This document shows, piece after piece, positions 28,548-37,856 of a stretch of DNA of 64,000 nucleotides. The stretch's first letter is position 1. Each line of letters begins with the position of its first letter. This DNA is from Nitrosomonas sp. (GTDB lineage: Bacteria; Pseudomonadota; Gammaproteobacteria; Burkholderiales; Nitrosomonadaceae): the NCBI GenBank assembly GCA_020890945.1, contig JAJHPK010000009.1, forward strand, positions 1 through 64,000. Reading direction: 5' to 3'. Under the pieces are notes generated by a model. The model worked only from the letters and a program-made list of their open reading frames with translations, was not told the origin of the DNA and searched no databases. The position numbers were made by a program, and so were the translations under genes.

Positions 28548-30299
28548 CTAAATTGATGCGATGTTTTTAGTCATGGCAGCATGGCTTTGGATATAGCGTT
28601 GATATTTCTTTTCTTTGATCGCTTCGATATGAACCAGAATCAGTCCATCGACGCAGTTGGAGAAGTTTGGATCCACGTTAAATCCTAAAAATTGACAACC
28701 TCCGTGGTTGCATAATTCGACATATTGTTTATACAGTATCGGTACTTTTGCGCCGGCTTGACCCAACTTTTCTTTTAATAGGGCATAAGCTTGTTTGTAT
28801 TCCTCATCGTTAGAAACTTCCAGAGTGTCGGTTACATTTTCAGATTCCTTCCATGCAAAAGGAAGTCTTGGGGTTGCCAGCACTTCGCTGCTACCCAATA
28901 ATCGACTATAGAAGCTGGCAATGGTTTTCTGAATCGGTTCAGGTAATGCAGTGCTTAACGAAACCGGGCCCAGCATGTATCGTACTTCAGGATGCTGATA
29001 GAGATACGCGCCAATCCCATACCAGAGATAGTCCAGTGCCTGTTTACCTTGATAGCGGGGTTGAATAAAACTTCTGCCTAACTCAATGGCATGCTCTAAT
29101 TTGCTGATTAAAGCGGGTGTAAATTCAAATAGACTGTGTGTGTATAAACCAGATTCACCGTATTTTTTTAGAATTTTTGACGCTTCGCCGATGCGATAGG
29201 AGCCAATGATTTCCAACTCCTCCTCGTCCCACAAAATCAAATGGCGATAGTAGCGATCATAACGGTCAATATCTAAAGCGCGTCCCGTGCCTTCTTGAAC
29301 CTGACGGAAAGAAAGTTCGCGTAAACGGCCAATTTCTCGCATCACACTCGAATTTGGAAGGTAATCGAATAGGTAAATGTGTTTTCCATCATGGGTTTTA
29401 CCAATTAATTCTGATGCTTTAAGTTCTTTGCGAATTAACTTAGTCCGCACCGGATGAATAATATTTTCGATTGGTTTGAACAGCTCTTTTTTCTTCTTTT
29501 TGCCCAACCAATAAACTTGCTTTCGCATCAGCTTAGCGATATCTTTTTTAGATAAATCCATTGCCGCAATGGATTCCCACGGAATCTGCTTACCGATTCG
29601 GAAAATGATTTCACTGCCTTTCTGATTGAACATTTCATTGACGAGCATCAGCGTGCCTAGCGGCTTGTAAATTCCCGATAATCCATAAAAAAGCGTTGAA
29701 TTTTTACCGTCTATAAAAATAGGGAGAATCGGCGTTTGAGTCATTTTCGCTAACGATAAAAAACCAGTGTTCCATTTTCCGTCACGCACACCTAACGGAG
29801 ATATGCGCGACACATCTCCAGTAGGAAATAAAATCACTGCCTGATCCGCTTCTAAAGCTGCGACGATCGGGTTAATACCGTTACGTTGCTCACCTGAAAA
29901 ATTATCAGCAGAAAGAAACAGACTTTGTAACGGATCGATACAATTGAGTAACGAAGTAGCGACAATTTTTACATCCGTTCTGATCTCGGAAATCAATTTG
30001 AGTAACGCAAGCCCATCCAACGAACCCAGCGGATGATTAGCGACGATCAAAACGCGGCGATGATCCGGAATGCGCGCGCGATCTTTATTAGAAACTTGGA
30101 AACTAAAGTTGAAGTGATCTAGTACCGCGTCATTGAATTCCAAACCTTCTAAATATTGATTGGTTTCAATGAAATGATTGATTTCATCTTGATGTAATAG
30201 CTTCTTTAATACTGAAGAAGCTGCTTTCATGAGAAATTTGCTTTTATCTTCTTCTTTATTCTGAAAATAATCTTTTAGTAAAGAATCCACGTCCAGCAT
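28548..30299 (-). CDS. OlsF-like bifunctional acyltransferase (PlsC domain + OlsB/GNAT domain)
   Basis: A 583-residue fusion. Residues about 80-260 are a PlsC-type acyltransferase: ANHPLGSLDGLALL is the HxxxxD site (NHPLGSLD), with LFPTGDVSRIS as a later block. Residues about 310-560 resemble the OlsB/hemolysin-type N-acyltransferase, with IGRLRELSFR, DRYDRYYRHLILWD and LGPVSLS. This order matches OlsF, which makes ornithine or related amino-acid lipids in two acylations; the amino acid used cannot be told from sequence. I chose the ATG at 30299, since AAGG lies about 10 bp before it; a GTG at 30311 is possible. Such phosphorus-free lipids help under phosphate limitation (family knowledge). 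Confidence 0.72.
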   Translation of the reverse strand: MLDVDSLLKDYFQNKEEDKSKFLMKAASSVLKKLLHQDEINHFIETNQYLEGLEFNDAVLDHFNFSFQVSNKDRARIPDHRRVLIVANHPLGSLDGLALLKLISEIRTDVKIVATSLLNCIDPLQSLFLSADNFSGEQRNGINPIVAALEADQAVILFPTGDVSRISPLGVRDGKWNTGFLSLAKMTQTPILPIFIDGKNSTLFYGLSGIYKPLGTLMLVNEMFNQKGSEIIFRIGKQIPWESIAAMDLSKKDIAKLMRKQVYWLGKKKKKELFKPIENIIHPVRTKLIRKELKASELIGKTHDGKHIYLFDYLPNSSVMREIGRLRELSFRQVQEGTGRALDIDRYDRYYRHLILWDEEELEIIGSYRIGEASKILKKYGESGLYTHSLFEFTPALISKLEHAIELGRSFIQPRYQGKQALDYLWYGIGAYLYQHPEVRYMLGPVSLSTALPEPIQKTIASFYSRLLGSSEVLATPRLPFAWKESENVTDTLEVSNDEEYKQAYALLKEKLGQAGAKVPILYKQYVELCNHGGCQFLGFNVDPNFSNCVDGLILVHIEAIKEKKYQRYIQSHAAMTKNIASI

Positions 30300-30510
30300 T
30301 TTTCGATCCACCTTAAATATACTTATTTCGAGGCAGCTTAAACGTTTTATATGACAACAGAATGACGTGTACTAATTACTAGAAATTTCTGTCCATTGTT
30401 ATTTTAGTCTATGCAGTACAACCATATTTATTACGAATTTAATCAAACGGTCACATACCTTTTATATTCTAGGCAGCTAATATTAACGGCCTCAATTGGA
30501 TTGACTGATT

Positions 30511-32856
30511 ATGGATAAGCAAGAATACACTGAGATTCACCGATATTGGCAGGCTTGTAATTATCTTGCCGCCGGTATGATTTATTTGTGCAATAACCCT
30601 TTATTAAAAGAACCGTTAAAACCTCAGCACATCAAGCAACGTTTGATTGGGCATTGGGGAAGCAGTCCGGGTCTAAGTTTCGCTTATGTACATTTGAATC
30701 GCGTCATCAATAAATACGATCTGAATTGCATCTTTATGGCTGGTCCTGGTCACGGTGCGCCTGGCGTATTGGCTCCGGTTTATTTGGAAAACACATACAC
30801 GGAAATTTATCCGGATATCACGCAAGATGCCGCGGGAATACAAAGATTTTTCAAGCAATTTTCCTTTCCAGGAGGCATCGGGAGTCACTGTACGCCCGAA
30901 ACACCGGGTTCGATTCATGAAGGAGGAGAGCTTGGTTATAGTGTGAGTCATGCTTTTGGCTCGGCATTTGATAATCCTGATCTGATCGTGGCCGTAGTGG
31001 TAGGCGATGGTGAAGCTGAAACCGGTCCATTGGCGACCTCATGGCATTCCAACAAATTCTTAAATCCGATTACCGATGGTGCTGTGTTGCCCATTCTGCA
31101 TTTGAACGGATACAAAATTAACAATCCCACCCTTTTGTCACGCATTTCGGAAGCAGAACTCAAAGCGCTATTCGAAGGCTATGGCTGGACACCTTATTTT
31201 GTCTCGGGCGAAGAGCCCTTGGAAATGCATCAGGCGATGGCGCAGGCAATGGATAACTGCATCGAGCAGATCCATGCGTTGCAACACGAAGCGCGGCAAT
31301 CTGGCGTAGCACAACGACAACGCTGGCCGATGATTATTTTACGTTCGCCAAAAGGTTGGACCGGCCCCAAACATGTCAATGGCAAAAAAGTCGAAGGTTA
31401 CTGGCGTTCGCATCAAGTACCGCTCAATAATATTCAGAACAACCCAGAATATTTAGCGCAACTGGAATCTTGGTTGCGCAGCTATGCACCCGAAAATTTA
31501 TTCGATGAACACGGTTCACTGCAACCAGAATTGAAAGCTTTAGCACCACAGGGTAATCAACGCATGAGCGCGAATCCACATACATCGGGTTCGTTACGTA
31601 AAGCTTTGGTTCTGCCGAATCATCGTGATTTTGCAATACCATTGCCGCAACCTGCACAGATATATGCGGAAAACACTCACCCTGCTGGCAAGTTTTTAGC
31701 AATGGTGATGAAAAATAATTTACAAAATTTCCGTGTATTTTCTCCCGATGAAAATTCATCGAATAAATTGAATGATATTTATCCGGTCAGTAAAAAAACG
31801 TGGCTCGCCGATTATTTGCCAGAAGACGCTGATGGCGGCGAATTGTCCCCGGACGGTCGAGTGATGGAAATGCTGTCGGAACATACGTTAGAGGGCTGGT
31901 TGGAAGGATATTTATTAACCGGACGTCACGGTTTTTTCTCAACCTATGAAGCGTTCGTGCATGTGATTGATTCGATGTTTAATCAGCATGCCAAATGGTT
32001 AAACATGTGCAATGATGTACCGTGGCGCCAATCCATTTCGTCACTCAATTTACTGCTGACATCAACGGTCTGGCGGCAGGATCACAACGGTTTTACACAT
32101 CAAGACCCTGGCTTTCTGGATTTAGTCGTGAACAAAAGCACCGTGACTCGAATTTATTTACCACCCGATGCCAATACCTTGCTGGCAACCGTGAATCATT
32201 GTCTACAATCAACCAACGATATCAATGTGATCGTGTGTGACAAGCAAAAACACTTGCAATATCTAAATATGGATGAAGCCGAAGCACATTTCCAAAAAGG
32301 TCTAGGGATTTGGGAATGGGCAAGTAACGATGATGGCAATCCCGATATTGTCATTGCCAGCGCGGGCGAAGTTGCGACTAAAGAAGCGCTTGCTGCGATT
32401 GTCATGTTGCGTGAACACTTTCCCTTATTAAAAGTGCGCTATATCAACGTAATTGATTTGTATCGCTTAACTCCTGAAGCAGAACATTCACATGGTCTGA
32501 GTGATCAAGCATTTGACGAGCTGTTCACGACGGATCGGCCAATTCTGTTTAATTTTCATGCCTATCCCTACTTAATTCATCGCTTGGCGTATCGTCGCAA
32601 TGGGCATAAGAATCTCCATGTGCGTGGCTATGTGGAAAAAGGCAGTATCAATACCCCGTTGGAACTTGCCATACTCAATCGGATCGATCGCTTTAGTTTA
32701 GTGTTGGACGTGCTCAAATATATTCCTACGCTAAAAAATTCGTCTGCGGTGAAAACAAAAATACAAGATCAACAACAGGCCGCGGTTAACTATGCCCATG
32801 AATACGGGATCGATATGCCAGAGTTGGATAACTGGGTGTGGCCTGACAAACGCTAG
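30511..32856 (+). CDS. xfp: Phosphoketolase (xylulose-5-P/fructose-6-P)
   Basis: A 781-residue thiamine diphosphate enzyme. Typical segments are [51 protein letters not shown] (in part), [17 protein letters not shown] for cofactor binding, and [17 protein letters not shown]. It cleaves xylulose-5-phosphate or fructose-6-phosphate to acetyl phosphate plus glyceraldehyde-3-phosphate or erythrose-4-phosphate. The acetate kinase gene follows after 20 bp, so acetyl phosphate can yield ATP and acetate. Confidence 0.96.
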   Translation: MDKQEYTEIHRYWQACNYLAAGMIYLCNNPLLKEPLKPQHIKQRLIGHWGSSPGLSFAYVHLNRVINKYDLNCIFMAGPGHGAPGVLAPVYLENTYTEIYPDITQDAAGIQRFFKQFSFPGGIGSHCTPETPGSIHEGGELGYSVSHAFGSAFDNPDLIVAVVVGDGEAETGPLATSWHSNKFLNPITDGAVLPILHLNGYKINNPTLLSRISEAELKALFEGYGWTPYFVSGEEPLEMHQAMAQAMDNCIEQIHALQHEARQSGVAQRQRWPMIILRSPKGWTGPKHVNGKKVEGYWRSHQVPLNNIQNNPEYLAQLESWLRSYAPENLFDEHGSLQPELKALAPQGNQRMSANPHTSGSLRKALVLPNHRDFAIPLPQPAQIYAENTHPAGKFLAMVMKNNLQNFRVFSPDENSSNKLNDIYPVSKKTWLADYLPEDADGGELSPDGRVMEMLSEHTLEGWLEGYLLTGRHGFFSTYEAFVHVIDSMFNQHAKWLNMCNDVPWRQSISSLNLLLTSTVWRQDHNGFTHQDPGFLDLVVNKSTVTRIYLPPDANTLLATVNHCLQSTNDINVIVCDKQKHLQYLNMDEAEAHFQKGLGIWEWASNDDGNPDIVIASAGEVATKEALAAIVMLREHFPLLKVRYINVIDLYRLTPEAEHSHGLSDQAFDELFTTDRPILFNFHAYPYLIHRLAYRRNGHKNLHVRGYVEKGSINTPLELAILNRIDRFSLVLDVLKYIPTLKNSSAVKTKIQDQQQAAVNYAHEYGIDMPELDNWVWPDKR

Positions 32857-32876
32857 GATAACGATATCACAACCGT

Positions 32877-33956
32877 ATGCACATACTCACCGTCAACAGC
32901 GGCTCATCGAGCCTAAAAGCTTGCGTGTTTCTGGATGACGGTGAGCGTCAGCATTTTCGCTTTCCGTTAACACCTAATACCGTTGAAAGTGGATTGTCAG
33001 CCGCGCTGAATTCGCTAAAAAATGAGCTAGCGCATCTTCGCATAGACGTGATAGGCCATCGCTTCGTGCATGGGGGAGATTGCCCAGACGCTGCTCGCTT
33101 ATTGACGCCAGAAGAATTCCACCGATTGGAGTCTATTGCGCATCTGGCACCCTTGCACATGGAGAGTAATCTGCACGGCGCGCGGTTTTGTCAAAATGTA
33201 TTTGAAGTTCCGCAGATTGCTTGTTTTGACACGGCATTTCATCACACACTACCGGAAAGTGCTTGGCGTTTGCCGATACCCAATGAATATGGATTACGAC
33301 GTTTTGGTTTTCATGGTTTGAATTACGCGCATATTGCACGCAAACTCCCGGAGTTATTAGGAGAAATTTCTTATAACAATGTATTGATCGCGCATTTGGG
33401 AAGCGGTGCCAGTTTATGTTGCTTGCAAAACTTGCAGTCTGTTGCGACGACAATGGGTTATACCCCTGCCGGTGGAATTCCGATGGCAATTCGCAGCGGC
33501 GATCTGGATCCTGGGGTGATGTTGGAATTGATGAAAAAAGTCGGCACCGATGAACTGATCGAACTGACTTATCACCGCATGGGATTACTGGCGCTGTCTC
33601 AGGGGGAAAGTAGTGATATCGCAGAGTTACTTAAAAGTGACTCCGCCAATGCGCGTTTTGCCGTACAGTATTTTTGCGCTCAAGCTCGTGCAGCAATCGG
33701 TGCTTATGCCGCACAACTAGGCGGATTAAATGCCATCGTTTTTACTGCCGGCATCGGTGAGCATTCATCGATTATTCGTGAAAAAATTATCGAACCGCTC
33801 GGCTTTATGAATTTTGCACTAGATGCTCAAGCCAACGAAAAACATTCCACACTATTAAGTACCCAGCATTCCAAACCTATATTGATGATTCCCGCCGATG
33901 AAGAAGCTGAAATTGCTTATTGGGTAGAGAAATTGAATAGCTCGCGCTTCACCTAA
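32877..33956 (+). CDS. ackA: Acetate kinase
   Basis: A 359-residue acetate/propionate-type kinase with VNSGSSSLKACVF, GHRFVHGGD, DTAFHHTLPE, RFGFHGLNYAHIA, LIAHLGSGASLCCL and FTAGIGEHS. It is about 40 residues shorter than E. coli AckA, mainly in the N-terminal third, as seen for the phosphoketolase-linked forms. It converts acetyl phosphate and ADP to acetate and ATP and forms an operon with xfp. Its stop codon is the first bases of the island's left terminal repeat (ACC TAA GGAAG). Confidence 0.94.
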   Translation: MHILTVNSGSSSLKACVFLDDGERQHFRFPLTPNTVESGLSAALNSLKNELAHLRIDVIGHRFVHGGDCPDAARLLTPEEFHRLESIAHLAPLHMESNLHGARFCQNVFEVPQIACFDTAFHHTLPESAWRLPIPNEYGLRRFGFHGLNYAHIARKLPELLGEISYNNVLIAHLGSGASLCCLQNLQSVATTMGYTPAGGIPMAIRSGDLDPGVMLELMKKVGTDELIELTYHRMGLLALSQGESSDIAELLKSDSANARFAVQYFCAQARAAIGAYAAQLGGLNAIVFTAGIGEHSSIIREKIIEPLGFMNFALDAQANEKHSTLLSTQHSKPILMIPADEEAEIAYWVEKLNSSRFT

Positions 33957-33972
33957 GGAAGTGCTGAACAAA
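33955..33972 (+). repeat. Left terminal repeat of the 11.3-kb island
   Basis: AAGGAAGTGCTGAACAAA here is matched, inverted, by 45214-45231, with 16 of 18 bases identical. The GGAAGCxCTGA core also resembles the ends of the MITE-like element at 19354-19494. The bases that follow include CGAAATTTGA, which is also found at the IS481 ends in this window. Confidence 0.6.
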
Positions 33973-34003
33973 TCCCGAAATTTGAGATAATAGTATATTA
34001 CCG

Positions 34004-34933
34004 GAGACCTTTGCAAAATCACACGTAGCTCTTGTTTCAATGCAATTCTGGGTTTATTTGTAAGTTTTCAGAGTATTTTTCAGCTATTTTTCTGTAGTGA
34101 ACAGTAAATAATCACCTTAAACCGGCTATTTCCGGTCGCAAGGGCGCAATAATTCTATATTTTCGCAATCATTTGGCGCTCAGCGAAGATTTTAGGAAGT
34201 CTTTTTAAGTTGTATGCCATTGCGAGTAATGTGTGCCAGGCATGAGCCTTAGCTAGACCACAATAACGTAGCACCTTGGCATTGAACCAGCGTGCTTCAG
34301 CATCGACACCCGGTTGTGTGACTTCAATAACCTGCATTGCTTTCTCAGCCTCGTTTTCATCATCGCGTTCTTCCCGGTCACTGACCACTTCGTAAGCTGG
34401 TTTGGTTTTAGGTTTGCGCGGACTCTGCGCAATGCTCGCGTCAACAACCCTGTTTAACAGTAATATCGTAAGCCTGGATTTGCCGGTTGATTTCCGCCAA
34501 TAACCCATCCCATACTTTTGCTGCCGTTAGTCGTATTCTAAATCGCGATAGCACAGAATGATCCGGCACGTCATCTTCCAACGACAAGCCCAGAAACCGC
34601 ATCACGTGGAGATTCGAGTTCGCCATATCTTCCACCAATTCATCGCTTATATCACCGTTCCAAACCCGATCAGTAGCATCTTAAACAGCAGCAACCCAGA
34701 ATAAGCTGGCCGCCCCGCTGCATCGCAAACCGGTGCATAATGGACTGCGATTACTTTCTCTATCGAGTTCTAGTCAATTAAATGATCAATTTGCTTCAAA
34801 AAATTTCCTTTACGAGTGCGCCGCGTCACATCAAATTCTGAAAAACTCATGCTCTTTACTTCAATGCTATTGTTTTAAGTAGCCATTGTAGCAATTGGCT
34901 GGTCAATCAGAATTGCAACCGTGCAAAGTTCTC
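34004..34933 (-). mobile_element. Degenerate IS5-family element
   Basis: The ends GAGACCTTTGCA (34004) and, inverted, GAGAACTTTGCAC (to 34933) are IS5-type terminal repeats. The transposase between them is broken. The first 200 bp recur as a direct repeat at 36424-36626. Confidence 0.7.
34155..34850 (-). pseudogene. IS5-family transposase, disrupted
   Basis: The frame starts at an ATG at 34850 (MSFSEFDVTRRTRKGNFLK), meets a TAG after HLID, then continues with APVCDAAGRPAYSGLLLFKML and is frameshifted. It resumes as MRFLGLSLEDDVPDHSVLSR, and again as VVDASIAQSPRKPKTKP. It ends with EARWFNAKVLRYCGLAKAHA and LKRLPKIFAER. The middle of the DDE domain is missing. At least one nonsense codon, two frame changes and an internal deletion make it inactive. 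Confidence 0.75.
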
Positions 34934-35014
34934 AATCTATGTTTTAGTAGAGAGTATAATAGTCATCAAAGGGGTGACAAAAAATTATATTGTTCTGATA
35001 ACAAGGAAATAAAA

Positions 35015-36346
35015 ATGACAATTGATGCAGAAGCAACAACTTATACTTATGGTACCAATGGGAATGACATCATCAATGCGCAATATCTATTTGGTGATCT
35101 AATCGATGGATTGGCAGGTAATGACATCATTACGGGGCTTGATGGCAGCGATACTCTGGTCGGTAGGACTGGAAGGGATACATTGAATGGTTTGGGCGGA
35201 AATGACTTGTTGGACGGTGGTTCAGGTAACGACCGGCTGTTTGGGGGTAGCGGGGATGATCTGCTACGCCCGGATAATGGATTGATCGGCGCTGATTTCA
35301 TGGATGGTGGCGATGGTCTTGATACTGTCGATTATGGTGTATCCGGTGCGACTCGCAGTGTGAAAGTGGATTTACGCGTTGTGACGGCACAGGATACTCG
35401 CGGGGCTGGCAAAGATACGATCATCAATGTCGAAAACGTTATTGGTACCAAGTTTAATGACACGCTCATCGGCTCAAGTATCGCCAATGTTCTTTCGGGC
35501 GGTGAAGGTAGCGATAATCTGGATGGTGGCGATGGCCACGATAGCCTCGAAGGAGGAAGCGGTAATGATACCCTGAACGGCGGCATCGGAAATGACAGGA
35601 TCGCTCCTGACAATGGTGGAATTGGAAATGATGTCGTGAATGGTGGGGATGGCATTGACACAGTGGACTACCGTAGTTTAACCGGAAGCCAAGGGGTTCA
35701 GCTCGATTTACGGTTAACTGGAGCACAAGATACTAAAGGTGCGGGAATCGATACTATCCTCAATATCGAACAAATCTATGGTTCCAATTTCAACGATATC
35801 ATTATCGGGACGGAAGGCAATAATTGGATGAATGCCAGCGAGGGCAGTGATAGCTTGTTTGGAGCGGGTGGCAACGATGTATTGTTCAGTGATCTTGTTG
35901 ATACCGCGGGTGATAGTCTGGATGGCGGAAGTGGTAACGATTTTCTTAAAGGCGGTTTTGGAAACGATACACTTACAGGTGGAATAGGTGATGACAGCCT
36001 AACTGGATCGTGGGCCAGTGATCAATTGTCTGGGGGAGCCGGAGCGGATTTGTTTGTTTTTTTCGGAGAGTATGATTCTTCTGTTTTGGCTCCCGATCAA
36101 ATTCTCGATTTCGATGGTGCAGAGGATCTCATCAGTCTGCGATCGTGGAATATAACGGCTACCCGCGTTTTTCTCGGTGATAGCGCATTCACGGGCACAG
36201 GTCTCACGGAAATTCGTGTAACGACTGATGGCGTCACCCAGTTCGTCGAGGTGGATTTCGATGGCAATGGCAGTCGTGATGTCGATATGGCTATCAAGGT
36301 TGTGGGTACAACTTTAGGCTTGGACGACTTCATTTTTGCGAATTGA
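35015..36346 (+). CDS. RTX (hemolysin-type) calcium-binding repeat protein
   Basis: A 443-residue protein made largely of nonapeptide GGxGxDxLx repeats in three blocks (about residues 30-90, 165-215 and 280-345). The blocks are separated by longer units reading DTVDYxxxTGSQGVQLDLR and ENVIGTKFNDTLIGS. These repeats bind Ca2+ and fold as a parallel beta-roll outside the cell. The C-terminus (ADLFVFFGEYD, DQILDFDGAEDLISL, then VDFDGNGSRDVDMAI) fits the secretion end of type I substrates. There is no N-terminal signal peptide and no T1SS gene here. The ATG at 35015 has AAGGAA 8 bp upstream. It lies between IS5 copies and is followed by a strong terminator. Confidence 0.88.
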   Translation: MTIDAEATTYTYGTNGNDIINAQYLFGDLIDGLAGNDIITGLDGSDTLVGRTGRDTLNGLGGNDLLDGGSGNDRLFGGSGDDLLRPDNGLIGADFMDGGDGLDTVDYGVSGATRSVKVDLRVVTAQDTRGAGKDTIINVENVIGTKFNDTLIGSSIANVLSGGEGSDNLDGGDGHDSLEGGSGNDTLNGGIGNDRIAPDNGGIGNDVVNGGDGIDTVDYRSLTGSQGVQLDLRLTGAQDTKGAGIDTILNIEQIYGSNFNDIIIGTEGNNWMNASEGSDSLFGAGGNDVLFSDLVDTAGDSLDGGSGNDFLKGGFGNDTLTGGIGDDSLTGSWASDQLSGGAGADLFVFFGEYDSSVLAPDQILDFDGAEDLISLRSWNITATRVFLGDSAFTGTGLTEIRVTTDGVTQFVEVDFDGNGSRDVDMAIKVVGTTLGLDDFIFAN

Positions 36347-36364
36347 TCCAGGAAATTTCATGTA

Positions 36365-36390
36365 AGAGACGGTTATACCGTCTCTTTTTT
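36365..36390 (+). terminator. Rho-independent terminator of the RTX gene
   Basis: AGAGACGG (36365-36372) pairs with CCGTCTCT (36378-36385) across a 5-nt loop and is followed by a T-run. It begins 18 bp after the RTX stop. Confidence 0.9.
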
Positions 36391-36423
36391 CTACTCTTCT
36401 GCAATCACGCTGATATTTAACTC

Positions 36424-36626
36424 GAGACCTTTGCAAAATCACAGGTAGTTCTTGTTTCAATGCAATTCTGGGTTTATTTGTAAGTTTTCAAGATATTTTT
36501 TAGCTATTTTTCTGTAGTTCGCTGGGAATAATCGCCCTAAACCGCGTGCTTTCGGTTGTGAGGACGCAATAATTCCTATATTTGCTCAATCATTTGACGC
36601 TCAGCGAAGAGTTTAGGGAGTCTTTT
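36424..36626. mobile_element. IS5 end fragment, direct repeat of 34004-34207
   Basis: Starting GAGACCTTTGCAAAATCACA, this 200-bp piece follows the left end of the upstream IS5 element with scattered substitutions, in the same orientation. Homology stops abruptly at GTCTTTT, where the IS481 element begins. It is the remains of a second IS5 copy cut by the IS481 insertion or by recombination. Confidence 0.8.
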
Positions 36627-37786
36627 CGAAATTTGATCTGACAGACAAGCCGACTAAGTTGAGACTGAAACAGACGTCGGCAAAGTCTGATTCAGTTGTT
36701 TGGCTAACGCGAAAGGAATGCTGTCTTTCAGTGTCTGCATGGGTGTTTTACCAAAGCAATGTTTTCCGGAATGCGTACGGTCATGGTTGTAATGATAAAT
36801 CCAAGTATCGACATCGGATTGTAGCTCCTCAAGAGAATGATAAATCTTGCGTCGAAAGGCGTTCGCATAGAACTCGTTTTGCAGGGTCTGATGGAAACGC
36901 TCACAGATCCCATTGGTCTGCGGTGATTTGACTTTGGTGCGAGTATGTTCAATGTTCTCCAAGTCAAGATAAAGCTCATAGTCATGATGCTCACGATTAC
37001 CACAATATTCACTACCTCGATCAGTCAGAATACGTAACAGAGGGATGCCCTGTTCCTCGTAAAACGGCAGCACGCGATCGTTAATCATGTCGGCAGCAGT
37101 AATCGCATGCTTGCGATCGTAGAGTTTGACCAGAGCAACCTTGCAATATGTATCGATAAATGTCTGTTGGTAGATCCGTCCCACTCCTTTAATATTCCCC
37201 ACGTAGTAAGTATCTTGACTGCCCAAGTAGCCAGGATGTTCGGTCTCGATTTCGCCGTGTGCTTGTTTTTCCTCACGAGCTTTTTCGAGTGCACGCAATT
37301 GATCTTCTGTGAGAATCAAACCATCTTGAGCTACCTTGGCTGATAACGCTTTCAGGCGCTTGGCAAATGTCTCCAAATCATGGCGTAGCCAGATGGACCG
37401 TACTCCTCCAGATGAAACGACAATCCCCTGTTTACGTAATTCATTAGCGACTCGATGCTGACCATAGGCAGGCTGATCAATCGCATGCCGGATAACCGCT
37501 GCTTCAACCTGTGGATCAACCCGGTTCGCTAAAATCGGCTTCTTGCGACTGATTTCCCGCAGCGCAGCCTCGCCTCCTTGCTCATACAGTTCTTTAAATC
37601 GATAAAAACTGTCGCGGCTAAAGCCCATCACTTTGCAGGCCTGCGATATGTTACCTAATGTTTCTGACAGTTTTAACAAACCAATCTTATTCTTAATGAT
37701 TTTATGTCCAGTTTCAATATTCATCTGACTTCCTTTCAAAAGTAAATTTAAACAGAAATGTCAGATTAAATCTCGTTCTTTACACA
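36627..37786 (-). mobile_element. IS481-family insertion sequence
   Basis: About 1.16 kb with ends CGAAATTTGATCTGACA (left) and, inverted, TGTGTAAAGAACGAGATTTA (right, to 37786). Comparison with the partial copy at 45074-45209, whose end reads TGTCCTGAACGAAATTTG, suggests the left end here has lost about 9 bp. It contains one apparently intact transposase gene. Confidence 0.75.
36654..37724 (-). CDS. IS481-family transposase
   Basis: A 356-residue transposase. An N-terminal helix-turn-helix (ISQACKVMGFSRDSFYRF) is followed by the DDE integrase core: QQTFIDTYCKVALVKLYD with the first Asp, ILTDRGSEYCGN with the second, and SPQTNGICERFHQTLQNEF with the Glu. The end YHYNHDRTHSGKHCFGKTP is typical. 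I chose the ATG at 37724, which has AAAGGAAG about 7 bp upstream. No stop or frameshift is seen, so it may be active. Confidence 0.9.
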   Translation of the reverse strand: MNIETGHKIIKNKIGLLKLSETLGNISQACKVMGFSRDSFYRFKELYEQGGEAALREISRKKPILANRVDPQVEAAVIRHAIDQPAYGQHRVANELRKQGIVVSSGGVRSIWLRHDLETFAKRLKALSAKVAQDGLILTEDQLRALEKAREEKQAHGEIETEHPGYLGSQDTYYVGNIKGVGRIYQQTFIDTYCKVALVKLYDRKHAITAADMINDRVLPFYEEQGIPLLRILTDRGSEYCGNREHHDYELYLDLENIEHTRTKVKSPQTNGICERFHQTLQNEFYANAFRRKIYHSLEELQSDVDTWIYHYNHDRTHSGKHCFGKTPMQTLKDSIPFALAKQLNQTLPTSVSVST

Positions 37787-37856
37787 AAATAGCCGCTAAA
37801 TGCTAATCTGCATTTGCAATCGTTCCTGATATCTTCTTCATCCAGTTAAAGCAGCT

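Noticed and set aside
35332..35661. Reverse-strand frame rich in Pro and Ser inside the RTX gene
   Set aside because: It is the complement of the GGxGxD repeats and has no independent support.
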